From the NCBI GenBank assembly GCA_950097015.1, contig CATNEN010000001.1:1662001-1726000 (forward strand): a stretch of DNA of 64,000 nt, given 5' to 3'. Positions 37,250 through 49,639 of this stretch are shown piece after piece. The stretch is from Macrostomum hystrix (Eukaryota > Platyhelminthes > Macrostomidae). The notes beneath the pieces were generated by a model that worked only from the letters and a program-made list of their open reading frames with translations, did no database searches and had not been told where the DNA came from. Numbering within the stretch: the first letter of the stretch is position 1; the number at the start of each line of letters is the position of its first letter. The position numbers and the translations under genes were made by a program.

Positions 37250-38065
37250 GCTGTCATCCTCCATTCGTCGCTCTGTCATCCTCCATTCGTCACTCTGTCA
37301 TCCTCCATTCGTCACTCTGTCATCCTCCATTCGTCACTCTGTCATCCTCCATTCGTCACTCTGTCATCCTCCATTCGTCACTCTGTCATCCTCCATTCGT
37401 CACTCTGTCATCCTCCATTCGTCACTCTGTCATCCTCCATTCGTCACTCTGTCATCCTCCATTCGTCACTCTGTCATCCTCAATTCGTCACTCTGTCATC
37501 CTCCATTCGTCACTCTGTCAACCTCAATTCGTCACTCTGTCATCCTCCATTCGTCACTCTGTCATCCTCCATTCGTCACTCTGTCATCCTCAATTCGTCA
37601 CTCAGCCATCCTCAATTCGTCACTCTGTCATCCTCCATTCGTCACTCTGTCATCCTCCATTCGTCACTCTGTCATCCTCCATTCGTCACTCTGCCATACT
37701 CAATTCGTCACTCTGTCGTCCTCAATTCGTCACTCTGTCATCCTCCATTCGTCACTATGTCATCCTCCATTCGTCACTCTGTCATCCTCCATTCGTCACT
37801 CTGTCATCCTCAATTCGTCACTCAGCCATCCTCCATTCGTCACTCTGTCATCCTCCATTCGTCACTCTGCCATACTCAATTCGTCACTCTGTCGTCCTCA
37901 ATTCGTCACTATGTCATCCTCAAATCGTCACTATGTCATCCTCCATTCGTCACTCTGTCATCCTCCATTCGTCACTCTGTCATCCTCAATTCGTCACTAT
38001 GTCATCCTCCATTCGTCACTCTGTCATCCTCCATTCGTCACTCTGTCATTCTCGATTGGTCACCA
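37250..38065. repeat. 22-bp minisatellite, about 37 copies
   Basis: Core TCTGTCATCCTCCATTCG, with CCTCAATTCG variants. It is open in two frames because the unit lacks stops. Confidence 0.95.
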
Positions 38066-39019
38066 TTTGTCACTTTCTCAGAAACATATTTTTAAGAATG
38101 TAATTAAATCATTGATCCCGAAAAATGCATTCCACCGCCCATGACAAAATTCACTATCAAAGATTATTCTACAAATTCATCTTGAGCATCTTGGCACAGC
38201 TTCTGCACTTCATCGTCATCATTGCCTGCCTGCTCGCCCGCCAGTGCTCAGAGCTTCGCTCCCTCTCTCTCTTTCTCTCTCTCTCTTCCCCTTCTATTCT
38301 ATTCAAGCGAATTCCTGATATAGCCGGGGGCCTTTTCACTACGGGACTAATGCAACTTACTATATACTGCTCAATATATTCTCTACTCAGGACTGGAATT
38401 GAGTAGGGAGCGGAACCCAAGAGCAGATGACTTGTTGCACGCTCTCTGCAGTAGCTTTAGTTAAAGTAAAAGTATTATATCGACTGTCTCTGTGTGCTCA
38501 CCGTTGGCCACTGTCCTACCTTTATTATCCAGCCTTTTAGTCTCTTTCTCTTCTTAGCAGAGAACTGAGTCGCTTGAGTTTCTTAGAAGGCAAGCTACGA
38601 AATAAACTTGGCACTTCATCATTTTGGAACAGAATAGACACTAGAGAATGCTGAGCGAGGGAATTTTTAGGAACTAAAACCCAGGGAAAAGAGGAATTTT
38701 TTAAGTGCGCGGCATTCCAAGACACAATGGGGCTGGAAATGTGGGAAGAATGGGGTGAATTGGGAATAATGAGGTGAGTGCAGCTATTGTGCTGGAACGG
38801 GAGGAAAATTTTGAAAATGGGGATAAATGGGAAGTGTGACAGCGGCGAGACAGTACGAGTACGAGCCTAAAGCTACTGACGGGATTTTTAATTGTGAAAT
38901 CGGATCAGAATCCCAGTCATTTTTTAAGTGGCGAATCTCAAAGCCCTCGCGTCTTGCTGACTCAAGTAAAATGCTCATAGCTCGCTTGACGTGTGAATTG
39001 CTGTGTCTATCTGGTAATT
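38066..39019. other. Unique spacer with weak coding-like patches
   Basis: 38164-38247 read on the minus strand gives an acidic stretch NDDDEVQKLCQDAQDEFVE before a stop; 38827-39021 on the plus strand has a 64-codon frame. Neither has a recognisable homologue or convincing splice partners. Confidence 0.15.
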
Positions 39020-39750
39020 AAACTGGTGATTTCCCAATCTAACAGGTGATTTCCCAATCTAACAGGTGATTTCCCAATCTAACAGGTGATTTCCCAATCT
39101 AACAGGTGATTTCCCAATCTAACAGGTGATTTCCCAATCTAACAGGTGATTTCCCAATCTAACAGGTGATTTCCCAATCTAACAGGTGATTTCTTAATCT
39201 AACAGGTGATTTCTTAATCTAGCAGGTGATTTCTTAATCTAACAGGTGATTCTTAATCTAACAGATGATTTCTTAATCCAACAGGTGATTTCTTAATCCA
39301 ACAGGTGATTTCTTAATCTAACAGGTGATTTCCCAATCTAACAGGTGATTTCCCAATCTGACAGGTGATTTCTTAATCTAAAAGGTGATTTCCCAATCTG
39401 ACAGGTGATTTCCCAATCTGACAGGTGATTTCCCAATCTAACAGGTGATTTCCCAATCTAACAGGTGATTTCTTAATCTAACAGGTGATTTCTTAATCTA
39501 GCAGGTGATTTCTTAATCTAACAGGTGATTTCTTAATCTAACAGATGATTTCTTAATCTAACAGGTGATTTCTTAATCTAACAGGTGATTTCCCAATCTA
39601 ACAGGTGATTTCCCAATCTGACAGGTGATTTCTTAATCTAAAAGGTGATTTCTAAACCTAACAGGTGATTTTCCAATCTGACATGTGATTTCCCAATCTA
39701 AAAGGTGATTTCCCAATCTGACAGGTGATTTCCCAATTTAACAGGTGGTT
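39020..39750. repeat. 20-bp minisatellite, about 36 copies
   Basis: Unit CTAACAGGTGATTTCCCAAT, with TTTCTTAAT variants. Each unit fuses a CTAACAG to a GTGATT. Confidence 0.95.
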
Positions 39751-40240
39751 TATCAAAGCTGGCTTTATCAAACAAGAATCATTGTTTTTTATTTTACCTT
39801 TCAATCTAACCATTAGCAAATAAGGTTCAAATTAAAATTTTCTCTATACCTTGTTTCTGTACTTTTGTTTTTCAAAAAAACGCATTGGAATAATTATATT
39901 TTAACCCAATCAAGATCCTGTAGCCTTTTCCTATCTTGTCGATCTCTTTAGCAGATGTTGGACAAGGACACAATATGTATTCCAATTAGTGAAAAATGAT
40001 CGTTTCTTTCATTAAAATCTGCCTTTTTGGACAGCCGATTTAGGCGCATCTCCCAGTTTGGGGAGGGAAGAGGAGCTAAACTTGGGATCTAAGGAAATCT
40101 GATTCCTTCGCATCCTTTCCACTGAATTTTGAGTTCAGATCATTTTTCTTAGCTTCATTAATACTGCTTTTGCAACTATCGAAATGAGTATTATCTAATC
40201 TATGCTCAAATTAAAAATGTTTCGTTATGATTCATTGTTT
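39751..40240. other. Unique AT-rich spacer
   Basis: Nothing supported. Confidence 0.4.
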
Positions 40241-40475
40241 TTAAGAAATCTGGGATTTCCCGGAATCTGGGATTTCCTGGAATCTGGGATTTCCCGGAAT
40301 CTGGGATTTCCTGGAATCTGGGATTTCCCGGAATCTGGGATTTCCTGGAATTTGGGATTTCCCGGAATCTGGGATTTCCAGGAATCTGGGATTTCCACGA
40401 ATCTGCCATTCCTGGGAATCTGCCATTCCCAGGAACCTGCCGTTCCCAGGAATCTGCGATTGCCAGGAATTTCAG
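40241..40475. repeat. 17-bp minisatellite, about 13 copies
   Basis: Unit GGGATTTCCCGGAATCT; contains the self-complementary GGGATTTCCC-like core. Open on both strands by chance. Confidence 0.93.
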
Positions 40476-41270
40476 CAGATTTCGTACTTAAAAGCAAGTT
40501 ATTTAATTTTTCTTGTTTTGTTATAAATGTTACTTTGGTACATAATTGTCGGCTTGCAATGAGATTGGGAAAGTTTGGTTTTGATTGGAATGGTTTTGAA
40601 ATTAATTCGAATCTTGGAACTTGTAATCTACTAGTTCGTTCATTAATCGACGTTGTCAACATTCGATTTATTTAGAAAATTGAATCTATTGACCAGTAAT
40701 GTACTTTTAGTTTTTATATATACTGACAATTTTATGAGAGGAACAGGTGTATTGGTGATGAGGAAAACGAGAAAGTTTTTTCCTGGAGTTGCAACCGATT
40801 TGAATTCTCATAGCTTTGTTCCTCTTTTCTAATATACCAAAACAACTTAAAAGTGCACTCTCTTACCCGCAATGTACATTCGAAGGATTCTTATATGTAC
40901 ATTTTTAGACTACCCTCAAACCCCTTAGTGTACATTGTGCCTACCTCCTTCAACGCACCCAGGGCAGACAGACTGTACATTAATTGAACAGAGCTGATAA
41001 ATGATATAATAAGCAGAGAAAGTGCTCGTGAGGAAAGATGTGCAAAAGTTAAAGACTTATTGCAACGTCGAATAAAGGCTATTAAATTGAAGCTATCGTA
41101 AAAAATAACTAACCTTAACTTGACGTGGGCAAAACTTTTCATTGCGTTAGAAAGGAAGAAAAACTTACTAAATATAATTACTACTGTAGAACAACGCGTA
41201 CAAGGAATTGGCAGCAGCACGCATCAGTAAGACATACACGCAGGTACATACTGAGTACACGCGTGCATTT
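40476..41270. other. Region downstream of the 7TM receptor
   Basis: Probably the 3' UTR and flank of the minus-strand receptor. The minus-strand AATAAA nearest seen is at about 40667-40672, some 600 bases from the stop. The 109-codon minus-strand frame at 40891-41220 is not called. Confidence 0.3.
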
Positions 41271-42524
41271 CTAGACAGCCGATGTTAAATCTTCTTCAGC
41301 CAGTGTTTCAGCAGCAGCGTTGGCCTCGGCTGTCGAGCCAGACGGTCCAGCGACGCCTGGCCCCGGTGCCTGATGCTGGCGCTGCATCTGCCACCGATTC
41401 GGACCGCCGCGTCTTATTGACTTATTCTTCCGCTTCGAGTGCATGACTGCGGCCAGGAGACTCAGACCGGACTCAAGCTTGGCGTCTTCTCTCTTCCTAG
41501 CAAACCGGCGCATAAGAATTTCAATCGGCGCCCTGGCGAACAGGCAGCTAATGCAGAGGAAGATGGACTGCAGCGCGTGCAGCATGTAGTACGCGTACCA
41601 AAGGCACAGACCGTCGCAGGCCGGATTTAACAGTAACGAAAGCAGAGCGCACAGCCAGACAATACCGCTGGAGGCGGCAAATTTGCCTAGCAGCAGAAAA
41701 CTGTTGACCGATGCTCGAGTTCGATTGGACAATCGACGCTCCTCAACCATCGAGTCAACGATGCGACCCAGCTGCAGAAGCGGCCACAGGTGCAGAGCGT
41801 ACAGTAGCAGGGCTGGGCCGGCCATCAGGCTAGTGTACGCGGCTGTTACAGACCGTCTGGCGAAGCCGCCTGGTACAGTCGGTGGTGGCGGCGCTGCGCC
41901 CGCACTGCTGCAGTTCCGGTCGCGATAAATGAAAATCAGACTCAGCCTGGAGTATCCCGGATCCAGCATTCGCATCAGAGGCTCCGCTGACGCCCTCCAG
42001 CCTGTCTTGTTGCCCACAGCAACCAGACTGGCGTTGCCGCGTTGCTGTCCGCGCAGTCGATCGTTGTACAAACCAGCCAGCAGCCCGATGCCAACCAGCA
42101 GACAGGCTAGCAGGGCGCACAGACAGAAGCAGCGGGCGAAGCGGCGGCAGCTAAGCACCCGGATGAGCGCCTGGCGTCTCGCTTGACGTCGCTCCTCGCG
42201 CCAGAGCGTCAGCGCCGAGGCGAGGCTGAACGCGGCTGCGAACAGCTGGCACAGATGCGCGCCGGCGCCGCTGACGGCCAGAGCCATCGAGGAAGCCGAC
42301 GGAGCACGAAGGCGCTCCAAACCTCCGGCTAACAGCTGCAGGAAGTTTCCAGCCAAATGCAGCGTCAGCAATGTCATGACGTACCTGCCGTACAGGGACC
42401 GCAGCTCCGCTACGAAGACTGCCAGGCCCCAGTGAATCAGCAGGGCTATGAGCGACACCATCAGGCTGATGACTGGCAGCGGTACTAGACCGTCGTCTGT
42501 GAATACGGCGCTGCCGCCGTTCAT
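41271..42524 (-). CDS. Seven-transmembrane receptor, adhesion/Methuselah (class B-like), intronless
   Basis: Predicted 417-residue plasma-membrane receptor. Start chosen at ATG 42524 (context CACGCAATGAAC); the frame extends upstream only to a TGA 16 codons earlier with no other ATG. Seven hydrophobic segments at roughly residues 16-40, 47-68, 75-105, 125-150, 215-245, 270-295 and 300-330, with extracellular loop 2 carrying NCSS, NAS and NKT (possible glycosylation sites). The last two helices contain SSGIVWLCALLSLLL and LWYAYYMLHALQSIFLCISC, reminiscent of the conserved W and L-LQ-F pattern of adhesion and Methuselah receptors. The tail is basic, then Ala/Gly/Pro-rich. There is no large extracellular region or GAIN domain in this exon; an upstream exon is not excluded, because AATTTCAG precedes the 5' leader near 42608. 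Ligand unknown. Confidence 0.75.
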   Translation of the reverse strand: MNGGSAVFTDDGLVPLPVISLMVSLIALLIHWGLAVFVAELRSLYGRYVMTLLTLHLAGNFLQLLAGGLERLRAPSASSMALAVSGAGAHLCQLFAAAFSLASALTLWREERRQARRQALIRVLSCRRFARCFCLCALLACLLVGIGLLAGLYNDRLRGQQRGNASLVAVGNKTGWRASAEPLMRMLDPGYSRLSLIFIYRDRNCSSAGAAPPPPTVPGGFARRSVTAAYTSLMAGPALLLYALHLWPLLQLGRIVDSMVEERRLSNRTRASVNSFLLLGKFAASSGIVWLCALLSLLLNPACDGLCLWYAYYMLHALQSIFLCISCLFARAPIEILMRRFARKREDAKLESGLSLLAAVMHSKRKNKSIRRGGPNRWQMQRQHQAPGPGVAGPSGSTAEANAAAETLAEEDLTSAV

Positions 42525-43339
42525 TGCGTGCGCGATTTCGTCCGTAACGCTCGTGACAACGGTTCCCAATGGTCAACGGGAGGTGCAGGCCTTGGCCCAG
42601 TGGTGACGCAAAACTGAAATTTCCCTGTCGGACCGTCAGATCCTTCTGTTAATCCGCTTCTGTTACTTTCTTTCTGTTCTTCTTCCTTGCGTGCCAGGTC
42701 GCATTGACAAAGATAAAAACTTTGGAAGACTGTAGAGCTCTTAATCCCTGTCGATTTTTTGTTATCGGGAAATAAGCTACTTACAACTTGCGGCGTAGAT
42801 TAGGACCTATCTCTACTCCACAATGTGGACTCATGCACGGTGTTCTTTTTGACCGCGTGGAGCTGCTGTTCTCAACACGCCCACCCCCTACCGGTCCACC
42901 ATTGGCTGGAGGGTAGGATAGGGGATGCCTTCCTAAATGGGAATAGGATAAAGGAGAGACTGGCAATTGGGAAGTTTATTGGCTGTAAAAATGGTGTGAG
43001 ATGAGGAGGCCCTCGTCCTTTACAGCAAGGGAGAAATCTAGGGGGAAAAAATCCTCACCTAAGGGATAGCCTTGCATTGGTTGGCTATAGTTGAATATAC
43101 ATAATGCAGTAACTTTTAATGGCCAACGTAGGAGAATGTGTCTCTCTTCGTGTCTGCTGTGCGGGCTAAAAATGCATAATTCATAAATTTATATCATTTC
43201 TGCATCGAGGCAGCTAATTTACTAATGCAGTTTTTCTGCTTGTCTTGCTATTATGGAAATCTGCTGGATCGCTGTTAGAAACTTAGATTAGTTAACATTT
43301 GAAACATTAGGCAATTTTTTAACTTGAATATTATTAAAA
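42525..43339. other. Upstream region of the 7TM receptor
   Basis: A GAAATTTCAG at about 42608 on the minus strand could be an acceptor for a 5' UTR intron. No other supported feature. Confidence 0.3.
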
Positions 43340-43797
43340 TGGTCCAGATGTGCAGACGATAGCGATGCATCTGAAGGCTGCGTACCGCTGTTCAGTCCAT
43401 GGACTGGGGGACGCCAAACCCACCCTCAATTACCCCCCAACTAATGCTGGTACCCATTCAACAAAAGAACTACCAAGGGGGGAATTCCCCCCTGACAATT
43501 TTTTGTGCTGCACCCGAACGACGCAACGCAACGCAAGCACACGAAACTAAGAACTGGGGCCAACTTTTTGTTGCGCATCTTCTGAAACAAGAATCAAGTC
43601 GCCAGCTCTTCAGACCGTCGAGATATTCAATGGTTCTGGCCGAAGTTCAGATTCAACGGCTTCTTGAGCTGTAGCAACGCAGAGTGAGGTGTCTTGATAA
43701 AGAAAAAATTGTCCTAGTCGGGTTGGGAATCGAACCCCCGACCTTCAAGTCGTGAGTCCGGCGCCCTAACCCCTAGGCTGCAATCCCCTTGATTGAA
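43340..43797 (-). mobile_element. tRNA-derived SINE-like element (about 450 bp)
   Basis: The minus strand has a tRNA-like head with GCCTAGGGGTTAGGGCGCC and GGGGGTTCGATTCCC, a body of about 300 bp, and the shared core CCAGTCCATGGACTG near the far end. T-stem pairing is imperfect, so it is not a functional tRNA. A short TTGAATA direct repeat may mark the insertion. Confidence 0.6.
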
Positions 43798-44170
43798 TAC
43801 AAATTTTGTCTCTTGTTCCCAGAATTCCCTATCTGTCCTGTGTATACATGGGACAGCCAGTCAGCCTACACTTGTCCGAAAAATAGGGATTTTATTGGGA
43901 GTTGTCTCTCAAAATCCTAATTTGATCATCAGTATTGTGTAGTAGGAATGGTCAAAATAGTTAATAATTTATTGGATTTTAATTCAATATGCGTAGGCGT
44001 GAAAGAAATACTTTAACGCTTTAGCCTACAATCGACAAAGCCAATATAATTCAAGCCTATACTTATTTTATGCAATCTACGCAAAAGAATAATTTGTACC
44101 TTATAAACGTCGTTTTTTATTTCGAAAACCAATTAAATTTCCGGCTTTTTAATCGTCTCATTTGACATTC
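43798..44170. other. Unique AT-rich spacer
   Basis: Nothing supported. Confidence 0.4.
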
Positions 44171-44174
44171 TACT

Positions 44175-44600
44175 CAGCTGACATTCTAATCACCTGACAT
44201 TCTACTCACCTGACATTCTACTCACCTGACATTCTACTCACCTGACATTCTAATCACATGATATTCCACTCACCTGACATTCTAATCACCTGACATTCTA
44301 CTCACCTGATATTCCACTCACCTGACATTCTAATCACCTGACATTCTAATCACCTGATATTCTACTCACCTGACATTCTACTCACCTGACATTCCGATCA
44401 CCTGATATTCCACTCACCTGACATTCTACTCACCTGACATTCTAATCACCTGACATTCTAATCACCTGACATTCTACTCACCTGACATTCTAATCACCTG
44501 ACATTCTAATCACCTGACATTCTACTCGCCTGACATTCTAATCACCTGACATTCTAATCACCTGACATTCTACTCGCCTAACATTCTACTCTCAAATCCA
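44175..44600. repeat. 16-bp minisatellite, about 26 copies
   Basis: Minus-strand unit GTCAGGTGAGTAGAAT, with GTGATTAG variants; the minus strand carries repeated CAG/GTGAGT. Confidence 0.95.
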
Positions 44601-44644
44601 CTCGTACATTTCTACATTCTCAACCGAATTCTACTCAAAAATTT

Positions 44645-46015
44645 TCAGTCAACCTCATGATCCCACAGTAAACCAAATGATCCCACAGTCAGCTTCATGA
44701 TTCCACTTTAAACTCCATGATCCCACATATAACTTCATGATCCCACACTAAGCTTCATGATCCCACATATAACTTCATGATCCCACACTAAGCTTCATGA
44801 TCCCACACTAAGCTTCATGATCCCACACTAAGCTTCATGATCCCATAATCAGCTTCATGATCCCACACTAAGCTTCATGATCCCACACTAAGCTTCATGA
44901 TCCCACACTAAGCTTCATGATCCCACACTAAGCTTCATGATCCCACACTAAGCTTCATGATCCCACACTAAGCTTCATGATCCCACACTAAGCTTCATGA
45001 TCCCACACTAAGCTTCATGATCCCACACTAAGCTTCATGATCCCATAATCAGCTTCATGATCCCACACTAAGCTTCATGATCCCATAATCAGCTTCATGA
45101 TCCCATAATCAGCTTCATGATCCCACACTAAGCTTCATGATCCCACACTCAGCTTCATGATCCCACACTAAGCTTCATGATCCCACACTAAGCTTCATGA
45201 TCACACACTAAGCTTCATGATCCCACACTAAGCTTCATGATCCCACATATAACTTCATGATCCCACACTAAGCTTCATGATCACACACTAAGCTTCATGA
45301 TCCCACACTAAGCTTCATGATCACACACTAAGCTTCATGATCCCACACTCAGCTTCATGATCCCACACTAAGCTTCATGATCCCACACTAAGCTTCATGA
45401 TCCCACACTAAGCTTCATGATCCCACACTAAGCTTCATGATCCCATAATCAGCTTCATGATCCCACACTAAGCTTCATGATCCCACACTCAGCTTCATGA
45501 TCCCATAATCAGCTTCATGATCCCACACTAAGCTTCATGATCCCATAATCAGCTTCATGATCCCACACTAAGCTTCATGATCCCACACTAAGCTTCATGA
45601 TCACACACTAAGCTTCATGATCCCATAATCAGCTTCATGATCCCATAATCAGCTTCATGATCCCACACTAAGCTTCATGATCCCACACTCAGCTTCATGA
45701 TCCCTCACTAAGCTTCATGATCACACACTAAGCTTCATGATCCCATAATCAGCTTCATGATCCCACACTAAGCTTCATGATCCCATAATCAGCTTCATGA
45801 TCCCACACTAAGCTTCATGATCCCACACTAAGCTTCATGATCCCACACTAAGCTTCATGATCCCACACTAAGCTTCATGATCCCACACTAAGCTTCATGA
45901 TCCCACACTAAGCTTCATGATCCCACACTAAGCTTCATGATCCCACACTAAGCTTCATGATCCCACACTAAGCTTCATGATCCCATAATCAGCTTTACGT
46001 GTCTCTTTTAGTAAT
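44645..46015. repeat. 20-bp minisatellite, about 68 copies
   Basis: Unit GATCCCACACTAAGCTTCAT, with CATAATC, CACACTC and ACACACTA variants. Nearly perfect 20-bp register. The flank 46016-46300 is unique AT-rich sequence with one tRNA box B-like GCGTTCGATTCTGGCC on the minus strand. Confidence 0.97.
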
Positions 46016-46300
46016 GGCGTGCAAACTCTAAAATATATTGGTACTGGACAAGCCTGGTAACTGTGTCTTGAAAATCCCCAATTAAGAAAACTAATTAAAA
46101 TTCAAATTTTTAGTTAAAAAGACATCGAATGGCCAGAATCGAACGCAACTAATCAAACTTGTCAGTTGTGTCAAAATTGAAATAAAAGAAAAGACAACTA
46201 ATTTATTGTCAGTCTATAACTCGATTGGTGCCCTAAAAGTACACAGTAGAACAGTCTGCTTATCATTCAATTGCAAATTTGACAGACCAAATCTACTCAC

Positions 46301-46408
46301 AGATTTTTTGGGCAGCAAAATTGTAGAATCAAAGCCAGAAGTTTGTCTGCCTTGACGGACGATGCCAATGAGGCATCGTGGAGGCTGGAATCCGCATTGT
46401 GAGAATTC
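46301..46408 (-). other. Possible internal exon, minus strand
   Basis: A 108-base segment is bounded by an acceptor (CTGTTGTCTATCACTAG) and a strong donor (AATCT/GTGAGTAG). The frame between reads NSHNADSSLHDASLASSVKA then DKLLALILQFCCPKN. The product is not recognised and flanking exons are not found, as both sides are dominated by arrays. The adjacent plus-strand sequence (46412-46530) also has an open frame, so strand is uncertain. Confidence 0.3.
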
Positions 46409-46606
46409 CTAGTGATAGACAACAGCGGTGCACTAATTAAACTAACTGTTGGGGATTCAGCTCGGCACCCAACCCATTTATCAGTCTCAGGCGATAGAAA
46501 AGTGCCACGGTCCCTGCACAGTGTACTTTTATTTCTCCGAGTAATAGTTTATAGACATATGCTTAGTGTCAATCTTAGCAACTGTCACAATATTTTAGAT
46601 TGCTCA

Positions 46607-48450
46607 TTACCATCCCATCATTACATATCCCATCCCATCATTACATATCCCATCCCATCATTACATATCCCATCCCATCATTACATATCCCATCCTATCA
46701 TTACATATCCCATCCTATCATTACATATCCCATCCCATCATTACATATCCCATCCCATCATTACATATCCCATCCCATCATTACATATCCCATCCTATCA
46801 TTACATATCCCATCCTATCATTACATATCCCATCCCATCATTACATATCCCATCCCATCATTACATATCCCATCCCATCATTACATATCCCATCCTATCA
46901 TTACATATCCCATCCCATCATTACATATACCATCCCATCATTACATATCCCATCCCATCATTACATATCCCATCCTATCATTACATATCCCATCCCATCA
47001 TTACATATACCATCCCATCATTACATATCCCATCCCATCATTACATATCCCATCCCATCATTACATATCCCATCCTATCATTACATATCCAATCCCATCA
47101 TTACATATCCAATCACATCATTACATATCCAATCCCATCATTACATATCCAATCCCATCATTACATATCCAATCCCATCATTACATATCCAATCCCATCA
47201 TTACATATCCAATCCCATCATTACATATCCAATCACATCATTACATATCCCATCCCATCATTACATATCCCATCCCATCATTACATATCCCATCCCATCA
47301 TTACATATCCCATCCCATCATTACATATCCAATCACATCATTACATATCCCATCCCATCATTACATATCCCATCCCATCATTACATATCCCATCCCATCA
47401 TTACATATCCCATCCTATCATTACATATCCCATCCCATCATTACATATACCATCCCATCATTACATATCCCATCCCATCATTACATATCCCATCCCATCA
47501 TTACATATCCCATCCTATCATTACATATCCAATCCCATCATTACATATCCAATCACATCATTACATATCCAATCCCATCATTACATATCCAATCCCATCA
47601 TTACATATCCAATCCCATCATTACATATCCAATCCCATCATTACATATCCAATCCCATCATTACATATCCAATCACATCATTACATATCCCATCCCATCA
47701 TTACATATCCCATCCCATCATTACATATCCCATCCCATCATTACATATCCCATCCCATCATTACATATCCAATCACATCATTACATATCCCATCCCATCA
47801 TTACATATCCCATCCCATCATTACATATCCCATCCCATCATTACATATCCCATCCTATCATTACATATCCCATCCCATCATTACATATCCCATCCCATCA
47901 TTACATATCCCATCCCATCATTACATATCCCATCCCATCATTACATATCCCATCCCATCATTACATATCCCATCCCATCATTACATATCCCATCCCATCA
48001 TTACATATCCAATCACATCATTACATATCCCATCCCATCATTACATATCCCATCCCATCATTACATATCCCATCCCATCATTACATATCCCATCCCATCA
48101 TTACATATCCCATCCCATCATTACATATCCAATCACATCATTACATATCCCATCCCATCATTACATATCCCATCCCATCATTACATATCCCATCCCATCA
48201 TTACATATCCCATCCCATCATTACATATCCCATCCCATCATTACATATCCAATCACATCATTACATATCCCATCCCATCATTACATATCCCATCCCATCA
48301 TTACATATCCCATCCCATCATTACATATCCCATCCTATCATTACATATCCCATCCCATCATTACATATCCCATCCTATCATTACATATCCCATCCTATCA
48401 TTACATATCCCATCCTATCATTACATATCCTATCCTATCATTACATATCC
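46607..48450. repeat. 20-bp minisatellite, about 92 copies
   Basis: Unit CCCATCCCATCATTACATAT, with AATC and CCTATC variants. Larger blocks of about 440 bp (22 units) recur with the same order of variants. 688-codon frames are artefacts. Confidence 0.97.
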
Positions 48451-48599
48451 CCTATCAATCCCATTCATCCGATTCTAGCAATCCCTTTTTCCCATCCTTC
48501 AATACACTCTTATGCCATCCTATCAATCCTATTTATCCTATCCTATCAATCCCAATTATCCCATCCTATCCTGTAATATCAATATCATCTTATCCTATC

Positions 48600-49015
48600 T
48601 AATCAACAACATCTAATCCCATCCTATGAATCCCATTTATCCCATCCAGTCAATCCTATTTATCCCATCCAATCAATCCCATTTATCCCATCCAATCAAT
48701 CCCATTTATCCCATCCAATCAATCCCATTTATCCCACCCAATCATTTCCATTTATCCCATCCAATCAATCCCATTTATCCCATCCAGTCAATCCCATTTA
48801 TCCCATCCAATCAATCCCATTTATCCCATCCAATCAATCCCATTTATCCCATCCAATCAATCCCATTTATCCCATCCAATCAATCTCATTTATCCCATCC
48901 AATCAATCCCATTTATCCCATCCAATCAATCCCATTTATCCCATCCAATCAATCCCATTTATCCCATCCAATCAATCTCATTTATCCCATCCAATCAATC
49001 CCATTTATCCCATCC
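48600..49015. repeat. 23-bp minisatellite, about 18 copies
   Basis: Core CAATCCCATTTATCCCATC. It seems to grade out of the preceding CATCCCATC array through a degenerate zone at 48450-48600. Confidence 0.94.
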
Positions 49016-49129
49016 TACCGATTCCCTCCTATTCCATTTTCGATTGTATCAACAAAAGTTATTTAGAAAATGTTAATTTACATCTGTAGTTGCTAATTTC
49101 CTAGAGAGGTAAAATCTTCGCATTTTCAG

Positions 49130-49249
49130 TCGCATTCTCCCAAAATTCGTTCTGTATCAAACGACAAAAAAGAGTCTGACATGCAGGCAAGGCTTACTAC
49201 GACTCAAGTTGCCTTTGAGCTGAAGGCCTGCTGTGATTACCAATATTAA
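49130..49249 (+). other. Possible terminal exon after arrays
   Basis: After the acceptor TCTTCGCATTTTCAG a 39-codon frame reads SHSPKIRSVSNDKKESDMQA and ends ACCDYQY with TAA. It directly follows the 46.6-49.0-kb arrays. Length alone could be chance; no homologue recognised. Confidence 0.2.
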
Positions 49250-49639
49250 TCCAGCGACCCTGCATCTCTGTGATCAAGATGGCAGCTAGACTTTTTTAGT
49301 TGCACAGTATCTGGGGATTGGTGGCAAGGCTGGTGAAATCAACTGGAAGGGATAATTCCACCCCAAAGATCCCATCCCTCCAGCTCCAGATCCCCAAGAA
49401 TCCAGCCTGACTCAGGGGCATAATCTTCACCCTGGGTCGGATTAGCCACACCAAAAAAAACTCCCATATAAAAATACAGTGTTTCATGACACAGTCTACT
49501 GACTCAATTATGCGTACGATGAGGCATTTAGTACGATAGCTTGGAGTGCTGATTGTGCCGAGATGAAGTCATTATCTGATCACAGTATCAACGAGCACTC
49601 TGTTACGGAGTAACTTTAATGAAATTATCATACATTCTG

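Noticed and set aside
37199-38144. Two 300-codon plus-strand frames
   Set aside because: A 22-bp repeat open in more than one frame; no unique coding segment.
40891-41220. 109-codon minus-strand frame downstream of the receptor
   Set aside because: AT-rich, no recognisable homology, probably 3' UTR of the receptor.
43720-43797. Functional tRNA gene on the minus strand
   Set aside because: Box A and B are present but the T stem is mismatched and no good acceptor stem forms; better explained as a SINE head.
44645-46015. CRISPR array
   Set aside because: Units are contiguous with no spacers and the genome is eukaryotic; the same holds for all other arrays.
46412-48576. Two overlapping 650-690-codon frames (ITYPIPSLHIPS)
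   Set aside because: Both are translations of one 20-bp array in shifted frames, as expected when a unit lacks stops.
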